DNA of 64,000 nt from Calditerrivibrio nitroreducens DSM 19672 (GTDB taxonomy: Bacteria; Chrysiogenota; Deferribacteres; Deferribacterales; Calditerrivibrionaceae): assembly GCF_000183405.1 (NCBI RefSeq), contig NC_014758.1, forward strand, positions 124,001-188,000. The letters run 5' to 3'. The first letter of the stretch is position 1. Each line of letters begins with the position of its first letter. Positions 11,022 to 19,329 of this stretch are shown here, piece by piece. Position numbers and translations under genes: made by a program. The notes beneath the pieces are model-generated. The model made no database searches. It was not told where the DNA came from and saw only the letters and a list, made by a program, of their open reading frames with translations.

Positions 11022-11482
11022 AATGCCTCCTAATTTTAAAACAGATACTACAAAAAAGATTATTGGTCAACTCAAAAGGTATAAAGGATCTACAATTTAC
11101 TACGGGAAAAAGATATGGAGCTAATAGAAATAAACTCTTATATAAAAACAGAGCTACTTGTATGAGTTGTAAAGAATGGAGATATGGCTTTTAGTCTAAA
11201 CAGAGACGAAGCCTATGCAGATGGGAATATAATGACAAGTGGTATGTTATCTAAGATGGGGATACATGTCCAAATAGTTTATGAGAGATGGTTATTATGG
11301 TAGATAAGAGATCAGAAGAGGTGTTGAAAATGTTGGGGTTGATAAATCTGATAGATTTGATAGAGCTCATAGAGCTGGGAGTTGAGTTTTTTAGGGTAAT
11401 TTATATGGAAGACGATTTACGAAAAATTAGACTAATCGATCTCCCCTCTTAATTTTAAAATGTTATACAGAGATGGAATATT
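11022..11482. other. Gap of about 460 bp with short broken reading frames
   Basis: No intact known gene seen. On the plus strand there are short consecutive frames: 11184-11303 (39 residues, starting MAFSLNRDEAYADGN) and 11297-11452 (51 residues, MVDKRSEEVLKMLG then a Leu/Ile-rich stretch). Neither has a good ribosome site and I do not recognise them. The look is that of a decayed gene between the housekeeping block and the acquired-looking two-component block, but no family can be named. Confidence 0.3.
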
Positions 11483-12817
11483 TTAATCAAACACAAAAAT
11501 TACTTTAACTTTTGTGCCAATATTGGGTGTACTTTGGATTTCGATTTTAGCCTTGTGTAGATCTAAAATTTCTTTTACAAGGCTTAGGCCAAGTCCTAAA
11601 CCTTCAATTGTTTTTGATCTTGAAGGGTCAGCTCTGTAAAATTTATCAAAAATTTTATCAAGAGCTTCTTTTTCTATACCAAATCCAGTATCTATTATTT
11701 CAACAGCTTTTTCAGGTGCATAAATATTTATGTATACATCCCCTTTGTCTTTGTTGTATTTTATGGCATTGTCGATTAAATTTAAAAAAGCTTCCATGAT
11801 GAGTGTTTCGTCTGCTTCGATAAAAAAAGTTTCCCCATTTATTTTTAAATCGATATTTTTTTTGTCCATTTGTTGCCTTAAAAGAGAAACAGATTTTTCT
11901 ATCAAAACTTTAATATCGCATCTTTTCTTTTCCAAGTAGTGTGTATTTTCAATCGAAATAAGCTTTAATAATGTTTCAGTAATATTTTTCATGTAAAGCG
12001 CGCTATCTTTTATTTGATTTATCGTATTTGTTAATTCATCTATGCTTCGTTGTTTTCTAAGAGCCATTTCGGTTTCCATTAATATTACGCTTAGAGGGGT
12101 TTTAAGTTCATGAGAGACATCAGCTACAAATTGTTTTTGCTTGCTAAAAACTGTATCCAATCTTGCAAATGTTTTATTAAAAGCTACAGCCAAAGGTTTT
12201 AGTTCAAAAGCTACATTTTCATCAATGCGGCTTTTTGATAAGTTTGATTCAGAAAGTTTACCAATTGTATGTGATATCTCTTTTAGAGGTTTTAGCATAG
12301 CATTAACCACAAACAAGCCACCCAAAGCACTCAAAAAAATTGCAGCAACAATTGCTATTGAAAGTACCACAAGGTAGGTTTGCAATAAATCAATCTTGTC
12401 ATCAATATCTTGTGCACATTCAATTGTAAATTGCTGATTTTTGATAGTAAAACTAAAAGGTACTATCCGCACTGGTTCATTTCTGAAATCGATAGTTTTT
12501 GCTCCTTCGACAAATGGTAAACTATAGTTGTGTAGCGATGCTGATTTTTCTATAATTTTTGCGTTTTTCATCACTTGAAAGTAGTGTTTTGAGTTTTTTG
12601 AATATTCTTTTAGTATTTCATCAGAAAATTGAAAATTTACTCCTTCATCTTCGCTAATAAGCGTTGCAATAGCTTTTGCTCTTGTCATTAAAGCATTATC
12701 TATTGATTTTAATACTATGTCTTCAAGGCTGAAATATAAAAATACACCAAGTATGCCAAAGATTACGAAAGATATTCCACAATAATATATAAATAACCCA
12801 AATTTTATCGAGTTCAC
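11483..12817 (-). CDS. Two-component sensor histidine kinase (HAMP, class I)
   Basis: Inner-membrane sensor kinase of 444 residues: membrane segment about 10-30, periplasmic sensor of roughly 115 residues, second membrane segment about 147-172, HAMP about 173-225, HisKA with FVADVSHELKTPLSVIL (phospho-His), then N-box DNAIKYNKDKG, G1 IIDTGFGIEKE and G2 GLGLGLSLVKEI. The layout is that of CusS/QseC-like kinases. It begins with GTG overlapping the regulator stop by 4 bp (GTGA), so both are co-translated. The signal is unknown; the neighbouring PepSY protein is a candidate partner or target. Confidence 0.93.
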   Translation of the reverse strand: MNSIKFGLFIYYCGISFVIFGILGVFLYFSLEDIVLKSIDNALMTRAKAIATLISEDEGVNFQFSDEILKEYSKNSKHYFQVMKNAKIIEKSASLHNYSLPFVEGAKTIDFRNEPVRIVPFSFTIKNQQFTIECAQDIDDKIDLLQTYLVVLSIAIVAAIFLSALGGLFVVNAMLKPLKEISHTIGKLSESNLSKSRIDENVAFELKPLAVAFNKTFARLDTVFSKQKQFVADVSHELKTPLSVILMETEMALRKQRSIDELTNTINQIKDSALYMKNITETLLKLISIENTHYLEKKRCDIKVLIEKSVSLLRQQMDKKNIDLKINGETFFIEADETLIMEAFLNLIDNAIKYNKDKGDVYINIYAPEKAVEIIDTGFGIEKEALDKIFDKFYRADPSRSKTIEGLGLGLSLVKEILDLHKAKIEIQSTPNIGTKVKVIFVFD

Positions 12818-13482
12818 TCTTTTAAAGCGTATCCCATTCCACGAATTGTATGAACGAGTTTTTTGTCAAAGTTTTTATCAATTTTGTTTCTGATTCTGTT
12901 TATAAACACATCTATTACATTACTATCAAAATCAAACTCTTCATTGTATATATGCTCTATGATCATAGTTCTGCTTAAAACTTTGTTTTTATTTGCAGCT
13001 AAATACTCAAGTAATGCATATTCTTTTGCGGAAAGCTCAATTGGCTGATTTGCTCTTTTTACTGTTTTTTTTGCCGTGTCAATCTCAAGATTATCAACTT
13101 TTATAATAGGACTTGAAATTTCATATTTGCGTCTTATAACAGCCTTAGTGCGAGACAATAACTCTTCAAAAGAAAATGGCTTAGTTAAGTAGTCGTCTGA
13201 ACCGCTATCTAAGCCTAACACTTTATCTTTTACTGTATCTTTTGCCGTAAGCATTATAACAGGCGTTGTATTGTTCTGCTTTCTAAGTTTCTTCAATATT
13301 GTGAGTCCATCGATTACAGGAAGCATTATATCAAGTACGATACAATCGTAAGAATAGTTTTGCGCGAAAAAAAGACCATCTTCACCGTCGTAGGCTATAT
13401 CAACTGCAAAGCCTTCTTCTTCAAATCCTTTTTTTATTAAATTAGCCAAAGTTTTTTCATCTTCTACAATTAAAATTCTCAT
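12814..13482 (-). CDS. OmpR/PhoB-family response regulator
   Basis: DNA-binding partner of the kinase encoded just downstream. The 222 residues have a receiver domain (acidic pair near 8-9, phosphorylated Asp in DCIVLDIMLPVIDG, Thr in MLTAKD, Lys in DYLTKPFSFEELL) and a C-terminal winged helix (ELSAKEYALLEYLAANKNKVLSR, then VIDVFINRIRNKID and VHTIRGMGYAL). No ribosome binding site is visible before the ATG; a good -35/-10 pair ends 7 bp upstream, so the message may be leaderless. Confidence 0.95.
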   Translation of the reverse strand: MRILIVEDEKTLANLIKKGFEEEGFAVDIAYDGEDGLFFAQNYSYDCIVLDIMLPVIDGLTILKKLRKQNNTTPVIMLTAKDTVKDKVLGLDSGSDDYLTKPFSFEELLSRTKAVIRRKYEISSPIIKVDNLEIDTAKKTVKRANQPIELSAKEYALLEYLAANKNKVLSRTMIIEHIYNEEFDFDSNVIDVFINRIRNKIDKNFDKKLVHTIRGMGYALKE

Positions 13483-13489
13483 TTTTGCT

Positions 13490-13518
13490 ATAATAACTCA
13501 TCTTTTTTTATTTTTCAA
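13490..13518 (-). promoter_or_regulatory. Sigma-70-type promoter for the two-component operon
   Basis: On the minus strand TTGAAA (13518-13513) and TATTAT (13495-13490) are 17 bp apart. The expected start of transcription falls at or next to the ATG at 13482, which would give a leaderless or nearly leaderless message for the response regulator. Confidence 0.5.
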
Positions 13519-13519
13519 G

Positions 13520-13542
13520 AAAAAAGGGGACGATTAGTCCCC
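13520..13542 (-). terminator. Intrinsic terminator after the PepSY gene
   Basis: On the minus strand a perfect GGGGAC/GTCCCC stem (13542-13537 with 13531-13526, 5-nt loop) is followed at once by six T residues. It lies 8 bp past the PepSY stop and separates that gene from the regulator/kinase pair. Confidence 0.8.
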
Positions 13543-13550
13543 AAAATTGC

Positions 13551-13922
13551 TTAATCTTTTTCTTTAGAGCCTTCTTTTTGAGAGTCTGGCTGATCTGTCT
13601 CAATTTTTAAAACTTTAGCATTTTTTGCATCAATTTTTACTTCATGGATTTGATTGTTTAATGCAACTTCTACGCCCCATACTAAAAATCCATCTTCGTT
13701 TTCTAACCCTGCTTTAATAACTTGACCTGGTTGTGCCTTTAGCGCACTTGCAACAGCCTGATCAATATTAACGCTTGCTAACTTTGCATAGTCAACTTCG
13801 TTGTCTTGCGTAATTTTAATAGAACCGCTAAGTTGTCCACTTGCTGCTGCAATACCTACTGCCGAAGTTGCAAGTAGTAAGGCTCCAAGAGCCAAAGCTG
13901 TTAGTTTTTTTCTGTTTTTCAT
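13551..13922 (-). CDS. Exported PepSY-domain protein
   Basis: A 123-residue protein with a clear signal peptide (MKNRKKLTALALGALLLATSAV..., cleavage after about residue 27) and one PepSY domain: SVNIDQAVASALKAQPGQVI followed by a beta-rich GFLVWGVEVALNN and VKIDAKNAKVLKIE. The tail is Lys/Glu-rich. PepSY proteins act in the envelope, often as peptidase inhibitors or partners of two-component systems. The gene has its own ribosome site (GGAGGTGTGTT) and terminator, and sits immediately before a regulator/kinase pair, so it may be part of that circuit. This is inference. Confidence 0.88.
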   Translation of the reverse strand: MKNRKKLTALALGALLLATSAVGIAAASGQLSGSIKITQDNEVDYAKLASVNIDQAVASALKAQPGQVIKAGLENEDGFLVWGVEVALNNQIHEVKIDAKNAKVLKIETDQPDSQKEGSKEKD

Positions 13923-14461
13923 AACACACCTCCGTGTTTATTGTAAAACTTAATATATACATCAAAGATTAACAGAACATGAACGGAATAGATAATTTTT
14001 AAAACAGGTAAATAAACTACAAGTTGTACTACTATAAGTAATAGTGAATATCTACAAAATTCAAAAAAAGAGATATTTTTTGATCTGTTTGTTTTTCAAA
14101 ATCTGGGATATCTGTTAAAGATTGAGCATTAATTATTCATTATTTTCGATAGCCAGTAATTTATCTCTTCTTAATACGCGAAGTTATAGTTAGATGCTAA
14201 CTGAGATAAACCATTTTGAAATTGTTGCCTATCCTTTCTCTCGCCTCTTTAAGACTCTAAAACTCATTCAGTCAGATTATTACCTTTTCTCTACCTTTAT
14301 TGTATCAGTTTTCTGGAACAGTATATTATAAGACATTGTTTATGGGATCTGATAAAAATTTTTTAGGTGTAGGTGATTATGATGTATTGAACTCATATAA
14401 TTTATGAGTTGTAATGTAATCAAGATTTTTTCTGATTGAATATCTATTTGGATAATTGTAT
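13923..14461. other. AT-rich gap with decayed insertion-element sequence
   Basis: About 540 bp without an intact gene. The part next to 13922 must carry the PepSY promoter; the minus strand there has GTTCATGTTCTGTTAATC, which could be a response-regulator site. The stretch at about 14161-14275 is an IS3-type transposase remnant (separate entry). The remainder shows nothing I can name. Confidence 0.4.
14161..14275 (-). pseudogene. IS3-family transposase (OrfB C-terminal) remnant
   Basis: The minus strand reads LNEF-stop-SLKEARERIGNNFK and, after a frame change, WF. This matches the conserved C-terminal stretch of IS3-family OrfB integrases, which typically reads LNEYxSLKEARxxIGxYxxWYN. The in-frame TAG sits where Gln or Glu is usual. 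Only about 35 codons can be followed and no ends are visible, so this is an old fragment. Confidence 0.5.
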
Positions 14462-14572
14462 ATGAGAAATAAAAATCTTGATATTAAAACGTTGGAAAAT
14501 TGGCTTTGGGAAGCTGCTTGTAGAATCAGAGGGGAAGTAGATGCTCCAAGATACAACACAACAGCACCGTGA
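14462..14572 (+). pseudogene. hsdM: N-terminal fragment of type I restriction-modification methylase HsdM
   Basis: The frame from the ATG at 14462 encodes 36 residues containing TLENWLWEAACRIRGEVDA followed by PRY, the N-terminal signature of HsdM subunits. The family normally continues with KDYILPLIFLKRLSD, but here the match stops right after PRY (14554) and the frame closes at TGA 14570-14572. The next gene takes over in another frame at the same point. It is a truncated relic of a type I system whose other genes are absent here. Confidence 0.75.
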
Positions 14573-15569
14573 ATTATTACGATTATCAACAAAGCAAAGC
14601 CAGAAAATAGAAGCTGAGGATAGATTGCCTTTAATCAAAGGTTTAAAAGACAAAAAGCTACTTCTTCAAAAACTTCAACTATACACAAAAGATGGTAAAT
14701 TAACCCGTGGTGCACTTATGCTTTTTGGGAAAGATCCACAGTATTTTTATCCTTCTGCATACGCTCGGATAGGAAGGTTTAAATCTGAAGTTCAAATTTT
14801 AGATACAGTTGAAGTAAGAGGGAATTTATTTCAACAGTTAGATGGAATTATGAATGCTATAAAAAAGCATATCAGCGTTAGATTTGATATCTCTGTAAAA
14901 GATTTAAAGTTAGAAGAATTAGCCCGTAAGGATATTTGGGAATATCCTTTGGAAGCTTTGCGTGAAGCAGTTATTAACGCTTTAATACACCGTGATTATT
15001 TAGACACTGCTCCAATTCGGATAAAAATCTATGAAGATAAAATTACAATATGGAATTTAGGCAAACTTATGCCACCACTTACGGTTGAAATGCTAAAACA
15101 GGAACATTCTGGTTATCACCGAAATCGATTCATTACAGCTGTGTTTTACTACGCGGGACTTATTGAAAAATGTGTTTCTGGAACTATAAGAATTATTCAA
15201 CTGTGCAAAGAACAAGGGTTGCCTGAACCAGAATTTATGGAAACACCCATAGGTATTGGAGCTTTTCCTATTACCTTTAATAAAGATATTTACACTGAAG
15301 AACAATTAAGAAAATTAGAATTAAATGAAAGACAGATTAAGGCAGAGATGTATGTAAATGGAAAAGGAAAGATTACAAATAAAGAGTATCGTGAAATTAG
15401 TAATCTTAAGGAGCGATTTGCCACGATAGTACTCAATAATCTCGTAAATAAAGGGATTCTGGTGAAATATGGTACCACTGGGCGCGGCACCTATTATGCC
15501 GTAGCAAAGACGCAAAAGCCGCACAAAACCCGCAGTAAAGACGCAGATAAAGATAATAATGTAGATTAA
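14541..15569 (+). CDS. ATP-binding protein of the AlbA_2/HATPase_c_4 (divergent AAA_4, RecG-like) family, N-terminus lost
   Basis: 342 residues. The first codons (MLQDT) are hsdM DNA read in another frame, and a TAG stop directly before the ATG blocks upstream extension. From about residue 8 on it matches the C-terminal two thirds of the AAA_4 family: GKLTRGALMLFGKDPQ, ARIGRFKSE, then the ATPase-like EYPLEALREAVINALIHRDY (N and D of a GHKL-type site) and IWNLGKLMPPLTVEML, and a winged-helix end (NLKERFATIVLNNLVNKGILVKYGTTGRGTYY). The N-terminal AlbA_2 domain, about 120-150 residues in relatives, is missing. Such proteins accompany type I restriction systems as accessory genes. Probably non-functional or altered. 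Confidence 0.7.
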   Translation: MLQDTTQQHRELLRLSTKQSQKIEAEDRLPLIKGLKDKKLLLQKLQLYTKDGKLTRGALMLFGKDPQYFYPSAYARIGRFKSEVQILDTVEVRGNLFQQLDGIMNAIKKHISVRFDISVKDLKLEELARKDIWEYPLEALREAVINALIHRDYLDTAPIRIKIYEDKITIWNLGKLMPPLTVEMLKQEHSGYHRNRFITAVFYYAGLIEKCVSGTIRIIQLCKEQGLPEPEFMETPIGIGAFPITFNKDIYTEEQLRKLELNERQIKAEMYVNGKGKITNKEYREISNLKERFATIVLNNLVNKGILVKYGTTGRGTYYAVAKTQKPHKTRSKDADKDNNVD

Positions 15570-15587
15570 ATTTTGTAAAGTTGATGG

Positions 15588-15657
15588 ATGAAGGATAGGT
15601 AAAATAAATAGATTTGAGGATATTGAAGCTGGCAAAGAGTACTCACACGACCCTTAA
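15588..15657 (+). pseudogene. Decayed four-helix-bundle protein (23S rRNA intervening protein family)
   Basis: Starting with ATG-AAG-GAT-AGG, one frame step leads to KINRFEDIEA, and another step to WQR and LTR. Together these rebuild the start of the IVP/four-helix-bundle family (KINRFEDIEAWQKARELT). At least two frameshifts and a stop (TAA 15655) break it. Such genes are frequent passengers inside type I restriction loci, which fits the hsdM relic upstream. The rest of 15570-15913 is featureless and AT-rich. Confidence 0.5.
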
Positions 15658-15913
15658 AGTAAGGTGTTAGCTTTTTCACAAAATCTTAAACATTTTAGTT
15701 ATAACATTGATCTGTTTTATAATTTTTTAGTTAAAGTAGAGGTGGAGGTTATGTTTCAAAAGATTTATTTCAAAATTAATCTTCTGCTTACGATATTTAC
15801 TTCAAGATCTAACTGACTTTTCTGTTTTTTGTCTTTATATCAACTTAGATCGTTTAGTTAAATACAACTGGGATTTTGTTTAAGCATTAGTATATCAAAC
15901 ATCTTTTCTGCTT

Positions 15914-17380
15914 CTGGCATCACCCCATTTTTATGATTTAATATTGAATTTTCAATAAGTTATACTTGTAAAAGCCTCCAGAATGTTGTATGATGATTTT
16001 ACACAAAAAAGCAACAATAACAACAAACTGGAGGCAGTTTATGATATATGAAATTGCAGAAAATGTGAAGAGAAAAATTTTAATCCTAACACAAAACCTT
16101 AATGATTACATTACAAGACCCCAACAGAAATATATGATTGAAATGGTTTCAGGAGTATTTGCAACCAAGAGCCTGAATCTTACATCGATAGCAGGTTATT
16201 TAAATGAGAGATGTGGTGTAAAACATTCTCTAAAGAGATTGCAGAGAAATACATTTAATTATTCTACTTTGTTAGATATTTCTAATGCTTATAATATAGA
16301 TTATGCATACAATGAAACGAAATCAGATGACAGGTTAATAATATCGATAGATGGTGGTGATTTGACACATGATTATGGTATCGGTTTTGAGCTTATAGGT
16401 AAAGTTCACGATGGTAGTTCTAACAAAGTAGGCTATGGATATCCGTTAAATCATGCTGTATGTTACAGTCCAAAGAGTAAGAGAATGTTTTCATTATATA
16501 TTGATGTTTATAGTTATAAATCAAGTAACTTTAAAAGTGAGAATGCCAAGACCATAGAGATGCTGGAGAAGATAGGGATTAGATTTAAAGATAAGGGGTT
16601 ATTTGTATTTGATAGGGGCTATGATAGGGGTGAGATATTAAGATATATGCTTAGAAATGGTTTGAGTTTTGTAATAAGGAGTGTTGGTAAGAGGCATTTG
16701 GATTACAATGGGAGTAGGCTTTCAGTATTGGATATTTGTAAGGATAAGATAAATAGAAGGTATAAAAAAGGTGGTATTTCTTATGGTTATGCTAAATGTT
16801 ATTATCATGGCCATGCAGTTACATTAATTAGTGTAAGGGGTAATTCGTCGAAGAATATGCTTTATTTTATGAGTGAAGGGCATATAAGCAGTAGTAAGGA
16901 AGCGTATTTTAGGATTAGCAGTTATTTTTCCAGGTGGAAGATAGAAGAGAGCTATAAGTTTATGAAGCAGCAGTTTGGTATTGAGAAGTGCCTTGTGAGG
17001 AGGTTTGAGTCATTGAGGACGTTGTTAGGTATGGTATCTTTTTGCTGGAATGTATTAAGTCAGATAGAATCGGATGTTATGATATCCAAGTTGTTAGAAG
17101 ATATGGCCAAAAGAGAGAAATACGACAATGAAGACAAAAAGGTATGTGAATTTAAATATTATCGGATATCGGATGGTATTGAAAGGGTATTACGGTCTTA
17201 CAATGGTAAGATATTTCATCATAGAGATAAAAAATATGATTGTGATTATGTTATGTATTTTAAGATAGGTTATTATCTTAAATTTCCAGAAGAGCGTAAG
17301 AAGATATTTGGAATGGGCAAGATGAAAAGGAAGAAAAGTTTACTTGTGGCTTAGGGGTGCAAAAAATGGGGTGACGGCAG
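15914..17380 (+). mobile_element. Intact IS4-family insertion sequence, 1467 bp
   Basis: Terminal inverted repeats: the left end CTGGCATCACCCCATTTTT (15914-15932) matches the complement of the right end (17362-17380, ending GGGGTGACGGCAG) at 17 of 19 positions. The element is flanked by an 8-bp direct repeat TTCTGCTT (15906-15913 and 17381-17388), a target-site duplication. One transposase gene fills it. A diverged copy of its right end survives at 57111-57239. The insertion lies in the leader region of htpG, close to what looks like its -35 box, so it may affect htpG expression. Confidence 0.88.
16041..17354 (+). CDS. IS4-family DDE transposase
   Basis: 437 residues from the ATG at 16041, chosen over an upstream in-frame ATG at 15990 because GGAGG lies 7 bp before it. 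The DDE residues are visible: ISIDGGDLTHD (first Asp), LFVFDRGYDRGE (second Asp) and YFSRWKIEESYKFMK, which is an exact Y-(2)-R-(3)-E-(6)-K signature of the IS4 family with the catalytic Glu. The basic N-terminal region should bind the ends. No frameshift or stop is present, so the enzyme may be active. The stop overlaps the inner edge of the right-end region. Confidence 0.93.
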   Translation: MIYEIAENVKRKILILTQNLNDYITRPQQKYMIEMVSGVFATKSLNLTSIAGYLNERCGVKHSLKRLQRNTFNYSTLLDISNAYNIDYAYNETKSDDRLIISIDGGDLTHDYGIGFELIGKVHDGSSNKVGYGYPLNHAVCYSPKSKRMFSLYIDVYSYKSSNFKSENAKTIEMLEKIGIRFKDKGLFVFDRGYDRGEILRYMLRNGLSFVIRSVGKRHLDYNGSRLSVLDICKDKINRRYKKGGISYGYAKCYYHGHAVTLISVRGNSSKNMLYFMSEGHISSSKEAYFRISSYFSRWKIEESYKFMKQQFGIEKCLVRRFESLRTLLGMVSFCWNVLSQIESDVMISKLLEDMAKREKYDNEDKKVCEFKYYRISDGIERVLRSYNGKIFHHRDKKYDCDYVMYFKIGYYLKFPEERKKIFGMGKMKRKKSLLVA

Positions 17381-17391
17381 TTCTGCTTCCC

Positions 17392-17419
17392 TTGCAAAAA
17401 AATATAAATCTGCTATTTT
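17392..17419 (+). promoter_or_regulatory. Possible htpG promoter just downstream of the IS
   Basis: TTGCAA (17392-17397) and TATTTT (17414-17419) are 16 bp apart, only 4 bp beyond the target duplication. If real, the insertion removed anything upstream of the -35 box but left the core promoter. No CIRCE-like inverted repeat is seen. Confidence 0.35.
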
Positions 17420-17457
17420 ATTCTTTTGGCAAAGATAGATCGGAGGTGTTAGCAATT

Positions 17458-19311
17458 ATGGAAAGATTTGAATTTAAAGCTGAGGTAAAAGAGCTATTAA
17501 ATCTTGTTATCAATTCACTCTATTCCCACAAAGAGATCTTTTTAAGGGAGCTTATATCCAATGCTTCTGATGCTATCGATAAGGCAAGATATCTAAGCCT
17601 TACAAATACCGAACTAAATCTTGCGGGAACAGAATGGAAGATACAGATAGTGCCCGACAAGGATGCAAAAACTTTAAAGGTTATAGACAATGGTGTGGGG
17701 ATGAACCGGGAAGAAGCTATAAACAATCTTGGCACCATTGCAAAGTCGGGGACAAAAGATTTTATTGAGACATTGAAAAAGGCTAAGGAAACTGGCGATA
17801 TAAATCTGATAGGGCAATTTGGCGTTGGCTTCTATTCAGCTTTTATGGTAGCAGAGAAAATAGAGGTGATATCCAAAAAGATTGGGGAGGAAAAAGCTAT
17901 TAAATGGCGATCGACGGCAAACGGAAGCTTTGAAATTGAAGATGCTGAAAAGGAAGGTTATGGTACTACGGTGATTTTGTATATTAAAGAAGAAGATAAA
18001 GAGTTTTTGGATGAATGGCGGATTAAACAAATAGTTAAAAAATACTCAGATTATATTGGCTATCCGATTGTTCTTTCAACTACGAAAGATGGAAAAGTTA
18101 AGGAGGAAACCCTAAATTCGATGCAGGCGATATGGTTAAAATCAAAATCTGAAATAAAGCCTGAAGAGTACAATGAATTTTACAAGCATATATCACATGA
18201 TTTTAATGATCCACTCGAAACGATCCATTACAAAGTGGAAGGTACAAATGAATTTACAGCACTTCTGTTTATCCCATCCAAGAAACCTTTTGATATATAT
18301 TACAAAAGTCCGAAATTTGGGCCTGCTCTTTATGTGAATAAGGTTCAAATTATGGATGCCTGTGAAGATCTGGTTCCACCTTATCTCAGATTTGTCAAAG
18401 GGGTAGTGGATTCTTCTGATCTACCTCTGAACGTTTCCCGAGAGATGCTTCAAAACAATAGGCAGGTTGCTAACATAAATAAAAATATCACGAAAAAAGT
18501 TTTAGATACCCTCAAGGGGATGAAGAAAAATGATCCGGAAAAATACAAAAAGTTTTTTGTTGAGTTTGGGAATGTGTTAAAAGAGGGGATCCATACAGAT
18601 TTTGAAAGAAGGGAAGAGATTGCATCACTTATGATATTCAACACACTAAACAATAGGGATAAGATGATAGATCTTGATACCTATGTGGAAAATTTCAAAG
18701 ATGGTCAGGAGGAGATCTATTATATCGTGGGGCGTTCAGTGGAGGAGCTTATTAATTCTCCTCAACTTGAGTATTTTAAAACAAAAGGGATAGATGTCAT
18801 CCTGTTTACAGGGGAATTTGACGAAATTATCATCGGTGGACTTTTTGAATATAAAGGTAAAAAGTTAAAATCTGTCACAAAGGGGGATATAAAGATCAAG
18901 GATGACGATGTGAAGGATATCAAGGAGAAAGAAGAGAGCTATAGACCTCTTCTGGACAGGATAAAAGAAGATCTGAAAGAAGATCTGCAGGATGTAAAAG
19001 CAAGTGCAAGATTGACAGATTCCCTCTGCTGTCTCGTGATGGACGAAAACGCAATGGATGAGTCGATGAGAAGATTGTTTGAGTCTATGGGGCAGGAGGT
19101 GCCAAAGTCGAAAAAGATTCTGGAATTGAATCTCAATCATCCGGTGATGAAAAAGCTCAAAGATCTCTACGATATCGATCCAAAAAGCTCAAAAATAAAA
19201 GAAATTGCAAATATGATATTTGATATAGCGCTGATTTCCGATGGAGAAAAACCGAAAGATCCGTCAGCTTTTTCCAGAAAAATAGCGGATCTGATGATGA
19301 ATTTAATCTAA
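17458..19311 (+). CDS. htpG: Chaperone HtpG (Hsp90)
   Basis: ATP-dependent cytosolic chaperone of the GHKL class. From the ATG at 17458 (preceded by GGAGGTG; the frame is open further upstream into the IS, but those codons are not conserved) it has 617 residues. N-terminal ATPase domain: LIVINSLYSHKEIFLRELISN-like start, NASDAIDKARY, DNGVGM, GTIAKSGTKDF and GQFGVGFYSAFMVA. Middle domain: RFVKGVVDSSDLPLNVSREMLQ. C-terminal domain: SARLTDSLCCLVMDE and LELNLNHPVMKKL. All are hallmark Hsp90 segments and the length is normal. A single gene following an IS insertion. Confidence 0.97.
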   Translation: MERFEFKAEVKELLNLVINSLYSHKEIFLRELISNASDAIDKARYLSLTNTELNLAGTEWKIQIVPDKDAKTLKVIDNGVGMNREEAINNLGTIAKSGTKDFIETLKKAKETGDINLIGQFGVGFYSAFMVAEKIEVISKKIGEEKAIKWRSTANGSFEIEDAEKEGYGTTVILYIKEEDKEFLDEWRIKQIVKKYSDYIGYPIVLSTTKDGKVKEETLNSMQAIWLKSKSEIKPEEYNEFYKHISHDFNDPLETIHYKVEGTNEFTALLFIPSKKPFDIYYKSPKFGPALYVNKVQIMDACEDLVPPYLRFVKGVVDSSDLPLNVSREMLQNNRQVANINKNITKKVLDTLKGMKKNDPEKYKKFFVEFGNVLKEGIHTDFERREEIASLMIFNTLNNRDKMIDLDTYVENFKDGQEEIYYIVGRSVEELINSPQLEYFKTKGIDVILFTGEFDEIIIGGLFEYKGKKLKSVTKGDIKIKDDDVKDIKEKEESYRPLLDRIKEDLKEDLQDVKASARLTDSLCCLVMDENAMDESMRRLFESMGQEVPKSKKILELNLNHPVMKKLKDLYDIDPKSSKIKEIANMIFDIALISDGEKPKDPSAFSRKIADLMMNLI

Positions 19312-19329
19312 GCGGTGATGAAGGGAGAT

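Noticed and set aside
15990-16040. Upstream start of the IS4 transposase
   Set aside because: The 17 extra residues do not look conserved and GGAGG points to the ATG at 16041.
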